NCBI RefSeq assembly: GCF_015326965.1
Contig: NZ_CP017659.1
Span: forward strand, 7,019,001 to 7,083,000
Length of the DNA stretch: 64,000 nt
Direction: 5' to 3'
Source: Paenibacillus sp. JZ16
GTDB lineage: Bacteria > Bacillota > Bacilli > Paenibacillales > Paenibacillaceae
Shown: in pieces, positions 35,231-43,999 of the stretch
Position numbering within the stretch: position 1 is the stretch's first letter
How the letters are laid out: every line of letters begins with the position of its first letter
Notes under the pieces: model-generated
What the model saw: only the letters and a program-made list of their open reading frames with translations
The model's database searches: none
Told to the model about the DNA's origin: nothing
Position numbers and translations under genes: made by a program

Positions 35231-36667
35231 ATGAAGAAGTTAGGGTTTGTAATGATGTTGATAGTCTTCTTGCTGGCGTTTCCGAAAAGTGGTGAAGCCA
35301 GTTCTTCAAATGCGGCCATTTTTCTTGACGGGGAACCATTGAATTTGTCTTCGGGCGTCCAGGTAGCCAACATGAAAGGTAACGTGATGATTCCGATCCG
35401 CGTGGTATCCGAGAATCTCGGCTTCAAGGTAGGTTGGGAGAAGGCCAGCCAAACCGTTACCGTTGAGAACAGCGAGAAGACGGTCCGCATGGTGGTCGGC
35501 AGCCATCAGGCAGAATTGAATGGTGCTCAGGTTGATCTGAATTTACCACCTGTCTTGAATGGGAAGAGCACGCTTGTGCCGCTTCGGTTTGTTAGTGAAC
35601 AGATGGGGCTTGATGTGAAATGGGACAACCAGACGAAGGCAGTGTTCCTCTCCAGCTCCCTACCACCGGTCTCTGAAGGAGAGGTCGATCCAGGTGCCGG
35701 AAACAATCCGGGCAGTCAAACACCTCCGCCTGTCGAAACAGGGAACCAGGCAGCCATGACGGGGCTCAGCTTTAGCGACAACCGGTTGATGATTGCTACA
35801 GAAGGTGCGGTTACGCCAAATGTCTTTAAAGTGACAGGACCCGATCGGATTGTTATCGATCTTCCCGATACCGTATTCTCTTCTGCATTCCTGGCTGGAC
35901 ATGCTGTGAATCCGCAAAGCGGCGGCGAGATGGAAATCACGGATTATCCCGATGTTATGAAAGTACGATATGCCGTGTTCAGTGACAATCCGTCAACTGT
36001 GCGTATTGTCATCGACCTGACAGGACCTACAAATTATGGAGTAACCCAAGAAGCGGGGCTCATTATTGTTGACCTGAACGCAGAGGGAGAAATCCTCGTA
36101 CCGCCCGTTCCCCCGGTGACCGGCAACGGCAAGAAGACGGTTGTTATTGATGCCGGTCACGGCGGCAGTCAGCCGGGCGCGATCAGCGCAAACGGTAATC
36201 AAGAGAAGGTTCTTAATCTTAATATTGCTTTGAAAGTGGAAGCCTTGCTGAGAAAAGAAAAGAACATTAATGTTGTGATGACGCGGAGCGACGATTCAAC
36301 GCTGGGTCTTAGCGATCGCGTGAAAGTGGCGAATTCCATAAAGGCCGATATATTTGTATCGATTCACGGAAACAGCAACAATTCCAGCAGTCCGCACGGC
36401 ACAGAGACTTACTTCACGAGAGATGCCAGCAAACCTTTGGCGAACGTGATGCATAAACATCTTGTCAAGGCGACTGAACTCATGGATCGGGGAGTCAAAT
36501 ATAGCAGTCTTCATGTGACGAGAGAAACGACGATGCCGGCTGTCCTGCTCGAGATTGGCTTTTTAAGCAACAAGGGTGACGAAGCCCAGTTGTTTGAAGA
36601 CGATTTCCAGAATCGTGTTGCACAAGGTATTGTAGCGGGTATTAAAGAATATCTTCAAGTACAATAA
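35231..36667 (+). CDS. N-acetylmuramoyl-L-alanine amidase, copy 1 (stalk + AMIN + Amidase_3)
   Basis: This 478-residue secreted cell-wall hydrolase has a signal peptide (FVMMLIVFLLAFPKSGEAS), a copper-amine-oxidase-N-like domain (residues ~25-145, IPIRVVSENLGF and LVPLRFVSEQMGL), a Pro-rich linker, an AMIN domain (~175-290) that binds the wall, and a zinc amidase domain (~300-475) with VIDAGHGG, Glu in NQEKVLNLN, SIHGNSN, and the catalytic Glu in LLEIGFLSN. It would cut the lactyl-alanine bond of peptidoglycan. SIHGN has Gly where family members, including copy 2, have Ala. A GerMN lipoprotein gene follows. Confidence 0.92.
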   Translation: MKKLGFVMMLIVFLLAFPKSGEASSSNAAIFLDGEPLNLSSGVQVANMKGNVMIPIRVVSENLGFKVGWEKASQTVTVENSEKTVRMVVGSHQAELNGAQVDLNLPPVLNGKSTLVPLRFVSEQMGLDVKWDNQTKAVFLSSSLPPVSEGEVDPGAGNNPGSQTPPPVETGNQAAMTGLSFSDNRLMIATEGAVTPNVFKVTGPDRIVIDLPDTVFSSAFLAGHAVNPQSGGEMEITDYPDVMKVRYAVFSDNPSTVRIVIDLTGPTNYGVTQEAGLIIVDLNAEGEILVPPVPPVTGNGKKTVVIDAGHGGSQPGAISANGNQEKVLNLNIALKVEALLRKEKNINVVMTRSDDSTLGLSDRVKVANSIKADIFVSIHGNSNNSSSPHGTETYFTRDASKPLANVMHKHLVKATELMDRGVKYSSLHVTRETTMPAVLLEIGFLSNKGDEAQLFEDDFQNRVAQGIVAGIKEYLQVQ

Positions 36668-36707
36668 TGTGTACAAGATTTGATGAACTTAGAGGGGGAC
36701 GAAAGTC

Positions 36708-37394
36708 ATGAACAAAAAATATTGGATGACAGGATTGCTGGCGCTGCTGCTTGCATTTAGTGCCGGCTGTGGACAGAAGCCGACTGCAGCCCCTGCCGAG
36801 ACAAATCCGGAGACCGCAACAGAAGAAGTACAAACGCCGCAAGATAATCCGGAAGAAACGGCGGCTGATGATCATAAGGAAGATGAAGCAATACCTGTAA
36901 ACGCGGGCGAGGGAACAAGCACACCACCGCAGAGCACAACCGGTGAAAGCACTGGGACCCCTGTGGATACAAAGGATGTGAATGCAACGGAGGACCAAGC
37001 GAAGAAGGCCAATATTAAACTCTATTATACGGACCCTGAGATGATCGATCTGAAAGAGGCAAGCAAAGAGATCACGTACTCGGGTGAAGAAGATAAATAT
37101 AAGAAAGCCTTTGAAGGACTTCAAACGAGCAGTGATGCCGAACTAAGTCCACTATGGTCGGATAAGATTACGCTGAAGTCACTTAAGTTTGATAAAGGAG
37201 CTTTGACGCTGGATATCACCAAACCAGCCGAAGCCAACCTCGGATCCGGAGGGGAAATGTTTGCGATTGATGCCTTGCAGAAAACCTTCTTCCAGTTCGA
37301 TGAGGTGCAGTCTCTGGAATTGCTAGTAGATGGTAATCAGATCGAAAGTTTAATGGGACATGTTGAGCTGGAGCATCCAATGACTCGGAAGTAG
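36708..37394 (+). CDS. GerMN-domain lipoprotein, copy 1
   Basis: The 228-residue lipoprotein has a signal with lipobox FSAGC, an acidic low-complexity linker of about 75 residues (rich in Glu, Thr, Pro), and a C-terminal GerMN domain (~100-228: IKLYYTDPEMIDL, LKFDKGALTLDIT, AIDALQKTFFQFDEV). GerMN domains occur in spore germination and wall-enzyme partners. It lies 40 bases after amidase 1 and is followed by a terminator, so amidase and lipoprotein form one unit. Confidence 0.85.
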   Translation: MNKKYWMTGLLALLLAFSAGCGQKPTAAPAETNPETATEEVQTPQDNPEETAADDHKEDEAIPVNAGEGTSTPPQSTTGESTGTPVDTKDVNATEDQAKKANIKLYYTDPEMIDLKEASKEITYSGEEDKYKKAFEGLQTSSDAELSPLWSDKITLKSLKFDKGALTLDITKPAEANLGSGGEMFAIDALQKTFFQFDEVQSLELLVDGNQIESLMGHVELEHPMTRK

Positions 37395-37431
37395 TTATAA
37401 GGTACTATTAACGAAATTCAAATGAAGGACC

Positions 37432-37469
37432 AAACACCTATTTCAGTTTTTGAAATAGGTGTTTTTTTG
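37432..37469 (+). terminator. Terminator after the first amidase/GerMN pair
   Basis: AAACACCTATTTCA (37432-37445) pairs with TGAAATAGGTGTTT (37451-37464), followed by T residues. Confidence 0.92.
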
Positions 37470-37595
37470 GTAAAAAGGGAACAATTTCGCAACTTTCATC
37501 GTGACTTTGCGTCTATAGGTTGTCAGGTAATGTCGGACAGGCTGAGTGCAGAAACGCCAATCTGTGGCAAAATAATAGGATGGTAGGGGTGAAGG

Positions 37596-38975
37596 ATGAA
37601 GAAGTTCGGTTTTTTAATGTTTCTGGTTGTCATTATGATTGCGTTTCCTAAAATGGCGGATGCGAGTTCGTACAGCGCAAAGATTTACCTGGATGGTCAA
37701 CAAATCAATCTGTCATCTGGCGTGAAGGTCGAGAACAATAACGGCACCGTCATGGTTCCGATCCGTGTCATATCCGAGAATCTGGGATTTGACGTGTACT
37801 GGAACAAGGCGACCAAGACGGTAACTGTCCAAGACGGCTCGCAGACAGTAACGATGGTGATTGGAAGTCAGCAAGCTGACATCAACGGTCAGCGCGTACA
37901 AATGACCAAGGCACCTGTTCTACGCGGTGGAACAACACTGGTTCCCATCCGGTTTGTAAGTGAGCAGATGGGCCTTCAAGTAAGATGGGATAACGCGCAG
38001 AAGTCCGTCTATCTGACCTCGTCCTACGACGGGAGTAACCCTAGTGAAGAGCCTGGCGTAACTACGTCGACTGTGGACGGCATCAGTTTCAGCGAAAACA
38101 GGCTGATGGTCGCCGTTACGGGCAATGCCAAGCCGAATGTATCAAAGCTTAGCAATCCGGACCGTATCGTCATCGATATGGTGAACACGAATTTCTCGGA
38201 TACGTTCAGCAGCAATGCCAGCTTTGATGACGTGATGAAGACCGGTCAGATGGACGTAACGGGATATCCGGATGTCAAATCCGTACGTTATTCCTTGTAC
38301 AACAGCAACCCGATGACCGTGCGCATTGTCATTGATCTCAACTATGGCAAAAATTACACCGTTTCAGGCCTTGAGAACGGATCGGGCCTATTCATTGTGG
38401 ATTTGAATACGGGCTCCAACCCTACACCTGGTACAGGCGGGAAGAAGCTTGTGGTCATAGATGCGGGTCATGGAGACCACGATCCGGGAGCAATCGGGGT
38501 AACGAAGAAGAGGGAGAAGGATTTCAACCTCGCAATGGCGCTGAAAGTTGAGAAATTGTTGGCCAAAGAACAAAATATCGAAGTCGTTTTGACTCGCAGT
38601 AACGATACTTTCCTCGAGCTGAAGGATCGCGCAAAAATTGCGAATGATCTGAAGGCTGATGTTTTCATATCGATACATGCTAATAGCGGCCCTTCCACTG
38701 CAAGCGGAACCGAAACCTATTACTACCATGAATCTGACAAAGCGCTGGCGAATGCACTCCATAAAGAGATCGTAAAGGCTATGGGCTTAAAGGATCGCGG
38801 AGTGAGATACGGCAATTTCCATGTCATTCGCGAGACCAAAATGCCTGGCGCTCTGCTGGAAGTCGGGTTCCTGAGCAACAAGACCGATGAGAGCAAGCTA
38901 TTTGATCCGGCAACGCAGGATCGGGTAGCCGAGGCCATTGTCAGAGGCATCAAAAATTATTTGAAGGTTGATTAA
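37596..38975 (+). CDS. N-acetylmuramoyl-L-alanine amidase, copy 2
   Basis: The 459-residue product repeats the layout of copy 1: signal peptide (FLMFLVVIMIAFPKMADAS), stalk domain (IPIRVISENLGF, LVPIRFVSEQMGLQV), AMIN domain (starting about residue 155) and Amidase_3 domain with VIDAGHGDHDPG, Glu in KREKDFNLA, SIHANSG, and LLEVGFLSNK. The linkers are shorter than in copy 1. The start follows TAGGGGTGAAGG. The two copies are clear paralogues with substantial divergence, so the duplication is not recent. Confidence 0.92.
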   Translation: MKKFGFLMFLVVIMIAFPKMADASSYSAKIYLDGQQINLSSGVKVENNNGTVMVPIRVISENLGFDVYWNKATKTVTVQDGSQTVTMVIGSQQADINGQRVQMTKAPVLRGGTTLVPIRFVSEQMGLQVRWDNAQKSVYLTSSYDGSNPSEEPGVTTSTVDGISFSENRLMVAVTGNAKPNVSKLSNPDRIVIDMVNTNFSDTFSSNASFDDVMKTGQMDVTGYPDVKSVRYSLYNSNPMTVRIVIDLNYGKNYTVSGLENGSGLFIVDLNTGSNPTPGTGGKKLVVIDAGHGDHDPGAIGVTKKREKDFNLAMALKVEKLLAKEQNIEVVLTRSNDTFLELKDRAKIANDLKADVFISIHANSGPSTASGTETYYYHESDKALANALHKEIVKAMGLKDRGVRYGNFHVIRETKMPGALLEVGFLSNKTDESKLFDPATQDRVAEAIVRGIKNYLKVD

Positions 38976-39005
38976 CGAGATCGTGATTGCAGGAGGTGGC
39001 TACTT

Positions 39006-39605
39006 TTGAATAAAAAAATATGGTCGGCTGGCCTATTGGCAGCCGTAATGCTGATTGGTGCCGGTTGCGGACAGAAACCCGGAGCAGCTCCAAACGATAC
39101 ACCGGAGCAAATAACGCCTGCACCCGATAATCAGACAGGACAGGATCATAGTGGAGCGTCGAACGGATCAGGCGGATCGTCTACGGGCAGCGGCAGCGAA
39201 GTGACAACGCCGGAAGCAAAAACAGAGAGCATCAAAGCCTATTACACGGATCCAGATTTGATGGAGCTGGTAGAAGGTACGGCCGAAATTTCGTATAAGG
39301 AAGATCAAGAAAAATACGAAGCGGCCTATCAAGCATTGCAAAAGAGCGATAAGGCCGATATGGTTCCCCTGTGGGAGAAGATCGGACTGAATTCGTTGAA
39401 ATTTGAAAACGGAGCTCTGACGCTCGATGTGACGGTTCCGGACGAAGCTAACCTGGGTGCAGGCGGCGAGTCGTTTGCCATCGATGCGATCAAAAAAACC
39501 TTTTTCCAGTTTGACGAAGTGAAATCACTTCAAATTCTGGTGGATGGTCAGCAGACCGAATCGTTAATGGGTCATGTCGATTTGGAAAATCCGATGACTC
39601 GGTAA
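39006..39605 (+). CDS. GerMN-domain lipoprotein, copy 2
   Basis: The 199-residue lipoprotein has lipobox IGAGC, a Gly/Ser-rich linker (NGSGGSSTGSGSE) instead of the acidic linker of copy 1, and a GerMN domain nearly parallel to copy 1 (AYYTDPDLMELV, LKFENGALTLDVT, FAIDAIKKTFFQFDEV, ESLMGHVDLENPMTR). The start is TTG 39006 behind AGGAGGTGG. It lies 30 bases after amidase 2. Confidence 0.85.
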   Translation: MNKKIWSAGLLAAVMLIGAGCGQKPGAAPNDTPEQITPAPDNQTGQDHSGASNGSGGSSTGSGSEVTTPEAKTESIKAYYTDPDLMELVEGTAEISYKEDQEKYEAAYQALQKSDKADMVPLWEKIGLNSLKFENGALTLDVTVPDEANLGAGGESFAIDAIKKTFFQFDEVKSLQILVDGQQTESLMGHVDLENPMTR

Positions 39606-39683
39606 TGATGGTTGAAGGAGATCACGATCTGCTGTCGAATATTAGTATATGATGAAGCAGTAGTTATTGAGAGGGGAAAGAAA

Positions 39684-42413
39684 ATGGTACTTAGACACAG
39701 CAAACATGTTCATTCCAAAAAAGTGGTCTCCGCCGTCATGGCCGGACTTATAGCATTCGGAGGCGGGGCTTCGATCGTCTCGGCAGATGAAGAAGCGTCA
39801 AATGCGACAACGGCAAATGCATCCCAAACGGCCATAAACGCATTCAGTGACGTTAATGCCGGATATTGGGGAGAAAAGTATATTTATCAGTTAGCAGCAC
39901 AGGGGATCGTGACCGGGAATAACGGAAAGTTTCGTCCGAACGATCCCGTAACGCAGCAGGAAGCCGTAACGATGGCGATCCGGTTCTTAAGCATGCAGGA
40001 TCAATTAAGCAACGGCGCTGCGACATTACCGACAAATATTAAAGTGAATGATTATTTTACGAAGTATGTTGAACTGGCTTTTCAGCAAAACCTGCTCGAC
40101 AAGCAAAAAGAATCCGGATATACGGACGAGAAAGTCATTTGGGGCGCGCAGAAAGCATCCCGGGAATGGATAACCGAAGTCCTTGTCCGTTCCATTGGAC
40201 GTACGGCGGAGGCTGATGCAGCTAAAAATAAAGCGACAGGCTTTGCGGATAACGCCAAGATATCCCCGGATCGTCTGGGATATGTCAATGTAGCCGTTGA
40301 GTTAGGTCTTGCAAAAGGCTTGAACGGCAACAAGTTCGATCCGCAAGGGGCCGTTACCCGTGCCCAGCTTGCAACGTTCCTCAGCCGTGCCCAGGCCTAC
40401 ATTACCACAAATTACGAGAACCAATACAAAGGTTCTATCGCTTCGATCGAGAACGGCAAGCTGGAGCTTTATGCCGATGGCAAGCTGAATTCATTCAAGC
40501 TGGATAATTCGACAGCGTATTTCACCTCGGATTCGGAGAAGAGATTGCAATTCTCGGAGATCAATCCTTACACACAAGCAGTGGTCATCGTGAATAACGG
40601 AACGGCTGCTTACGTAGAAATTACGGATTCGACCCAGCAAGTGGAGCGGCTTGACCGCACATATGCACGTTTGTCGCCGAACAACGTCATTTGGTTGGAT
40701 ACTGGCAGCACCTTTGAAGAGTTGAGTTACGAGCCAAGCACGGTGTTCCTGGATCAGAACGGAACCAAGATCGATCCGAAGACGCTTGCTGCCGGCAGTC
40801 TGCTTACGATTGAACGCGAAACGTACAGCCCGCAGAAGAAAATCGTGTCAATCCGGGTGAAGAGCGGCTTGGTTAACAAGACGGGAGCAGGCGTCGTTCA
40901 GAACGTGGATACGGTAAACAAAAGAGTAACCCTTAAGGATAGCACCGGTTATGAGGATACGTACACGTGGGATGATGCCACCGTCATTCGATATCAGAAT
41001 CAGATTTTGGCTCCGGCTGAATTGAAGAGCGGCTACACCGTGAACTTTTCGGTAGAAAACAGCGTTCTGCAGACGATGGAAGTTACGCAAAGCGTCGATC
41101 GTACCGTGCAGGCAATGCTTTATTCCATTGAAGAGAACGGGAAGACCATCACATACAAGCGAAGTGGAAGTACACAGCTCGAAACGAAGTATCTGGCAGA
41201 GAAGCCGGAAATCTTTATTAACGGCGTGGCTAAACCTGTTCTGTCCGATTTACTCGCTGATGCCGTATCCGGTGACCAGGTAACACTGACCATTAACGCT
41301 GAGGAAAAAATTTCGAAAATCGAAGTAACGGGTCGTCAAATCGAGCAGTTGGATGCCGTTACCGTCGTAAATTACGACGGGAAGACGCACTGGCTGACCG
41401 TCAAGGATGCGAACAACCAGCCTCGTGTAATCGTCTTGGATGACAAGACGAAGCTGGACTCGAGCTACGGAACCACGCTGGATAAAGTTGGACCACTGCT
41501 TGTCTCGGGACGCAAGGTAAGTGTCTCCCTGATTGGTACCCGCGTACTCTCATTAGAAGTGGTATACAAAGTAGAAGGTAAAATTAACAGCATTAACACA
41601 TCCAAGCAAGTGATTTCGATTATGACCGCTAACGGTAAAGCGGAAGAAATCTCTTACTACAATAGTCCGATTGTGGAAATCTTCGGCAGATCAGGCGCAT
41701 CCCTGGCAGATTTGCGGATTGGTGACGAAGTGTTAGCCCAGCTGTCGAACAATCAGGATTACTTACAGAGCTTAAAACTCAAAACTTCCGCACAATTTGA
41801 GGTTGTTTCAACGGAACCCACAAGGAACCGTATTCGAGTGAAAGCAAACGGCTCCACAAGCGATATTTATACCGATAAATCCATATTGACCGGCGAAACC
41901 GGACAAGCAATTCTGCTCGCTGATTTGCGTCCGGGAGCACTCGTTAATATAACGTTCCAAGGCTTAACGCCTGTAGCGGTAGCTGAAGTTAAATTGACGC
42001 TTGGCGAAGTGACAAGCGTTGATGCTTCCGCAAATGCATTGACCACGAAGGATTATTCAGGCAATAGCCAGACGTTAGGTGTAAGCGGCGGAGTTAAAGT
42101 CGTTAAGAATGGTTCAACGGCTTCGAATTTAAGCGCATTGACCTCAGGAGATCGCGTAGAGATTCGAAAAGACATTCAGGGCGTTACCATTATCCAGGTT
42201 CTGGAGAAGGTTGAACGTGCATTCTGGCAGGCAAGCAATACGGAAATTCAAGTAAAACGCAAATCGATTAACGATAATTTCCGGTATGTATTATCGGATA
42301 AAGTATTTGTTCATCAAGGTGACACTACTTTGTCCGTGCAATCCCTTAAGGAAAATGATAATATTGTACTGTACTTAAACAACGGTGTCGTTGTTGAGAT
42401 CGTAAAACAGTAA
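39684..42413 (+). CDS. S-layer-homology protein with repeated beta modules
   Basis: The 909-residue secreted protein starts with a signal peptide (KKVVSAVMAGLIAFGGGASIVSA) and SLH motifs at about residues 50-250: FSDVNAGYWGEKYI with VTGNNGKFRPNDPVTQQEAV, a weaker middle copy, and FADNAKISPDRLGYVNVA with FDPQGAVTRAQLATFLSRA. SLH domains hold proteins on pyruvylated wall polymer. The remaining 650 residues are a series of about eight degenerate beta-rich units of 60-75 residues, each like GxVxSVDxxxNxLTxKDxxG followed by a D/T-x-hydrophobic strand. No enzyme domain is evident. GAGGGGAAAG supports ATG 39684; the frame continues to 39612 without a site. Confidence 0.88.
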   Translation: MVLRHSKHVHSKKVVSAVMAGLIAFGGGASIVSADEEASNATTANASQTAINAFSDVNAGYWGEKYIYQLAAQGIVTGNNGKFRPNDPVTQQEAVTMAIRFLSMQDQLSNGAATLPTNIKVNDYFTKYVELAFQQNLLDKQKESGYTDEKVIWGAQKASREWITEVLVRSIGRTAEADAAKNKATGFADNAKISPDRLGYVNVAVELGLAKGLNGNKFDPQGAVTRAQLATFLSRAQAYITTNYENQYKGSIASIENGKLELYADGKLNSFKLDNSTAYFTSDSEKRLQFSEINPYTQAVVIVNNGTAAYVEITDSTQQVERLDRTYARLSPNNVIWLDTGSTFEELSYEPSTVFLDQNGTKIDPKTLAAGSLLTIERETYSPQKKIVSIRVKSGLVNKTGAGVVQNVDTVNKRVTLKDSTGYEDTYTWDDATVIRYQNQILAPAELKSGYTVNFSVENSVLQTMEVTQSVDRTVQAMLYSIEENGKTITYKRSGSTQLETKYLAEKPEIFINGVAKPVLSDLLADAVSGDQVTLTINAEEKISKIEVTGRQIEQLDAVTVVNYDGKTHWLTVKDANNQPRVIVLDDKTKLDSSYGTTLDKVGPLLVSGRKVSVSLIGTRVLSLEVVYKVEGKINSINTSKQVISIMTANGKAEEISYYNSPIVEIFGRSGASLADLRIGDEVLAQLSNNQDYLQSLKLKTSAQFEVVSTEPTRNRIRVKANGSTSDIYTDKSILTGETGQAILLADLRPGALVNITFQGLTPVAVAEVKLTLGEVTSVDASANALTTKDYSGNSQTLGVSGGVKVVKNGSTASNLSALTSGDRVEIRKDIQGVTIIQVLEKVERAFWQASNTEIQVKRKSINDNFRYVLSDKVFVHQGDTTLSVQSLKENDNIVLYLNNGVVVEIVKQ

Positions 42414-42445
42414 ATTATCGACCTGGGATTGCTCGAGAAACACCG

Positions 42446-42480
42446 TCTTGATGCGGGGATTTCCGCATCAAGATTTTTTT
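42446..42480 (+). terminator. Terminator after the SLH gene
   Basis: TCTTGATGCGG (42446-42456) pairs perfectly with CCGCATCAAGA (42463-42473), followed by eight or more T. It closes the envelope cluster and lies inside the upstream extension of the nth frame, which excludes an earlier nth start. Confidence 0.93.
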
Positions 42481-42498
42481 TTGCGGGAGGGAAATCAT

Positions 42499-43170
42499 AT
42501 GAATGCGGCAACGGTACGGCATATTTTGGACACGATGGAGAGCATGTTTCCGGATGCACATTGCGAACTGCATCACAGCAATGCGTTTGAGCTGACCATC
42601 GCCGTGCTGCTGTCCGCCCAGTGCACGGATGAAACGGTTAATAAAGTGACAAAGGATCTGTTTCAGAAATACAAAACGCCTCTGGATTATGTATCGGTAC
42701 CGATCGAGGAACTTGAGCAGGATATTAGGCGGATCGGATTATACCGGAATAAGGCCAAACATATTCAGAATTTGTGCAGGATTCTGATCGAACAGTATGG
42801 CGGTGAGGTACCGGAAGCTCATGATGAGCTGGTCAAATTACCTGGGGTTGGACGTAAGACAGCCAATGTCGTCGTTTCCAATGCCTTTGGTGTGCCTGCC
42901 ATCGCGGTAGACACGCATGTGGAGCGGGTTTCCAAGCGACTTGGACTGGCCGCCTGGAAAGATTCCGTGCTGGAAGTGGAGAAAAAGCTGATGAAGCGGG
43001 TACCGCGTGAAGAATGGACGCTGACCCATCATCGGATCATTTTTTTCGGACGGTATCACTGCAAGGCTCAAAATCCGCAATGCCCGGTATGCCCATTGCT
43101 GGATGTTTGCCGTGAAGGAAAGAAACGTATGAAAACCTTAGCAGTCAGGAAGAATAAGGAACAACTGTAA
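42499..43170 (+). CDS. nth: Endonuclease III
   Basis: Nth is a DNA glycosylase/AP lyase for oxidised pyrimidines. The 223 residues have the helix-hairpin-helix LPGVGRKTANVV with the catalytic Lys, the catalytic Asp in AVDTHVERV, and the 4Fe-4S cysteine cluster C-x6-C-x2-C-x5-C (CKAQNPQCPVCPLLDVC). GGGAGGG at 42485-42491 supports ATG 42499. In Bacillus nth follows dnaD directly; here about 27 kb of other genes intervene. Confidence 0.96.
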   Translation: MNAATVRHILDTMESMFPDAHCELHHSNAFELTIAVLLSAQCTDETVNKVTKDLFQKYKTPLDYVSVPIEELEQDIRRIGLYRNKAKHIQNLCRILIEQYGGEVPEAHDELVKLPGVGRKTANVVVSNAFGVPAIAVDTHVERVSKRLGLAAWKDSVLEVEKKLMKRVPREEWTLTHHRIIFFGRYHCKAQNPQCPVCPLLDVCREGKKRMKTLAVRKNKEQL

Positions 43171-43257
43171 AACAGCAAGAAATAGACAAAAAAGAGGTTC
43201 ATCTGATTCGTTGGGAACACGGTACTTTAATGAATAGCTAGCGAAATGGACATAATT

Positions 43258-43278
43258 GCAAGCAAGCGCAATGCTTGC
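43258..43278 (+). terminator. Hairpin after nth, weak terminator candidate
   Basis: GCAAGCA (43258-43264) pairs with TGCTTGC (43272-43278), followed by CTTTGT. The remaining sequence between nth and 43423 holds a TTTAGC...GCTAAA pair (about 43301-43400) that could close a leader structure; I match it to no known riboswitch. Confidence 0.4.
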
Positions 43279-43422
43279 CTTTGTCTCCGGATTTCTATCT
43301 TTAGCCGCATGGGTGAATGGAAATCTGGAAACAACAGTGATCAAAAGTCGGTTTTTCGCGAGGTAAAAGAGACGGTATCCTGGATCGGCATGAGCTAAAT
43401 TTAAAAGAGGATGGGATTACAC

Positions 43423-43704
43423 ATGAAATGCATCTCTGTTTACACCGACAATTTTGAATTGTTCTCAGATATTTTTGAACATGTGGTGGAGAGCCAAAGC
43501 CAGCTGAGTGAGAATGAAGAGCAAGAAGTCGAAGGCGTGACGTTCAGTCATTCCGGGGATGCTCCCGAGCATTATCTGGAGCGTATGTCGCAGAAGCCTG
43601 AAGTGGTGGTCATGCGCGATAAATCACGCGGGTTAACCATTCTGCAGCACGGAAATGTCTTTGAAATTTTAATTCCGGCAGAAGAAAACACCGTTGTATC
43701 TTAA
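43423..43704 (+). CDS. Conserved-looking small protein of unknown function
   Basis: I do not recognise this 93-residue acidic soluble protein (MKCISVYTDNFELFSDIFEHV...). It has alternating strands and helices (VTFSHSGDAPEHYLERM, VVVMRDKSRGLTILQHGNVFEILIP), no membrane segment and one Cys. ATG 43423 is chosen over ATG 43411 because AAGAGG (43404-43409) is too close to the latter. A long hairpin follows at 43820. Confidence 0.6.
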   Translation: MKCISVYTDNFELFSDIFEHVVESQSQLSENEEQEVEGVTFSHSGDAPEHYLERMSQKPEVVVMRDKSRGLTILQHGNVFEILIPAEENTVVS

Positions 43705-43819
43705 GTTCTTCAAATTTGATGTTTTAAAATATGAGATAAACCTGGTTCTTCAGGGTGATCGAGTGTGTACTTTCACCTCATTCCTCCTGTATGTGCCGGC
43801 ATTAAGAAGGTTTGGACCC

Positions 43820-43860
43820 ATGGCAGGCAAGGAAGATCACTTCCTTGACCTGCCATTTTG
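43820..43860 (+). terminator. Long hairpin upstream of the dynamin gene
   Basis: ATGGCAGGCAAGGAAG (43820-43835) pairs with CTTCCTTGACCTGCCAT (43840-43856, one bulged A) and ends in TTTTG. It probably ends the preceding small gene; the rest of 43705-43999 shows nothing else. Confidence 0.65.
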
Positions 43861-43999
43861 CATAGATAAAGGACTGTTATATCAAGACAACGGCCGAAAA
43901 TGAAATGCAATGATTCCTTTACAGTGCAAGCGGTGATAAAATAAAATGATGTGAATAGAATGTGTCAGAAATTGAGAGATCAATGGACAGGAGCGAGAA

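Noticed and set aside
43694-43903. 69-codon plus-strand frame after the small unknown gene
   Set aside because: It overlaps the preceding stop, runs through a terminator hairpin, and has no ribosome-binding site.
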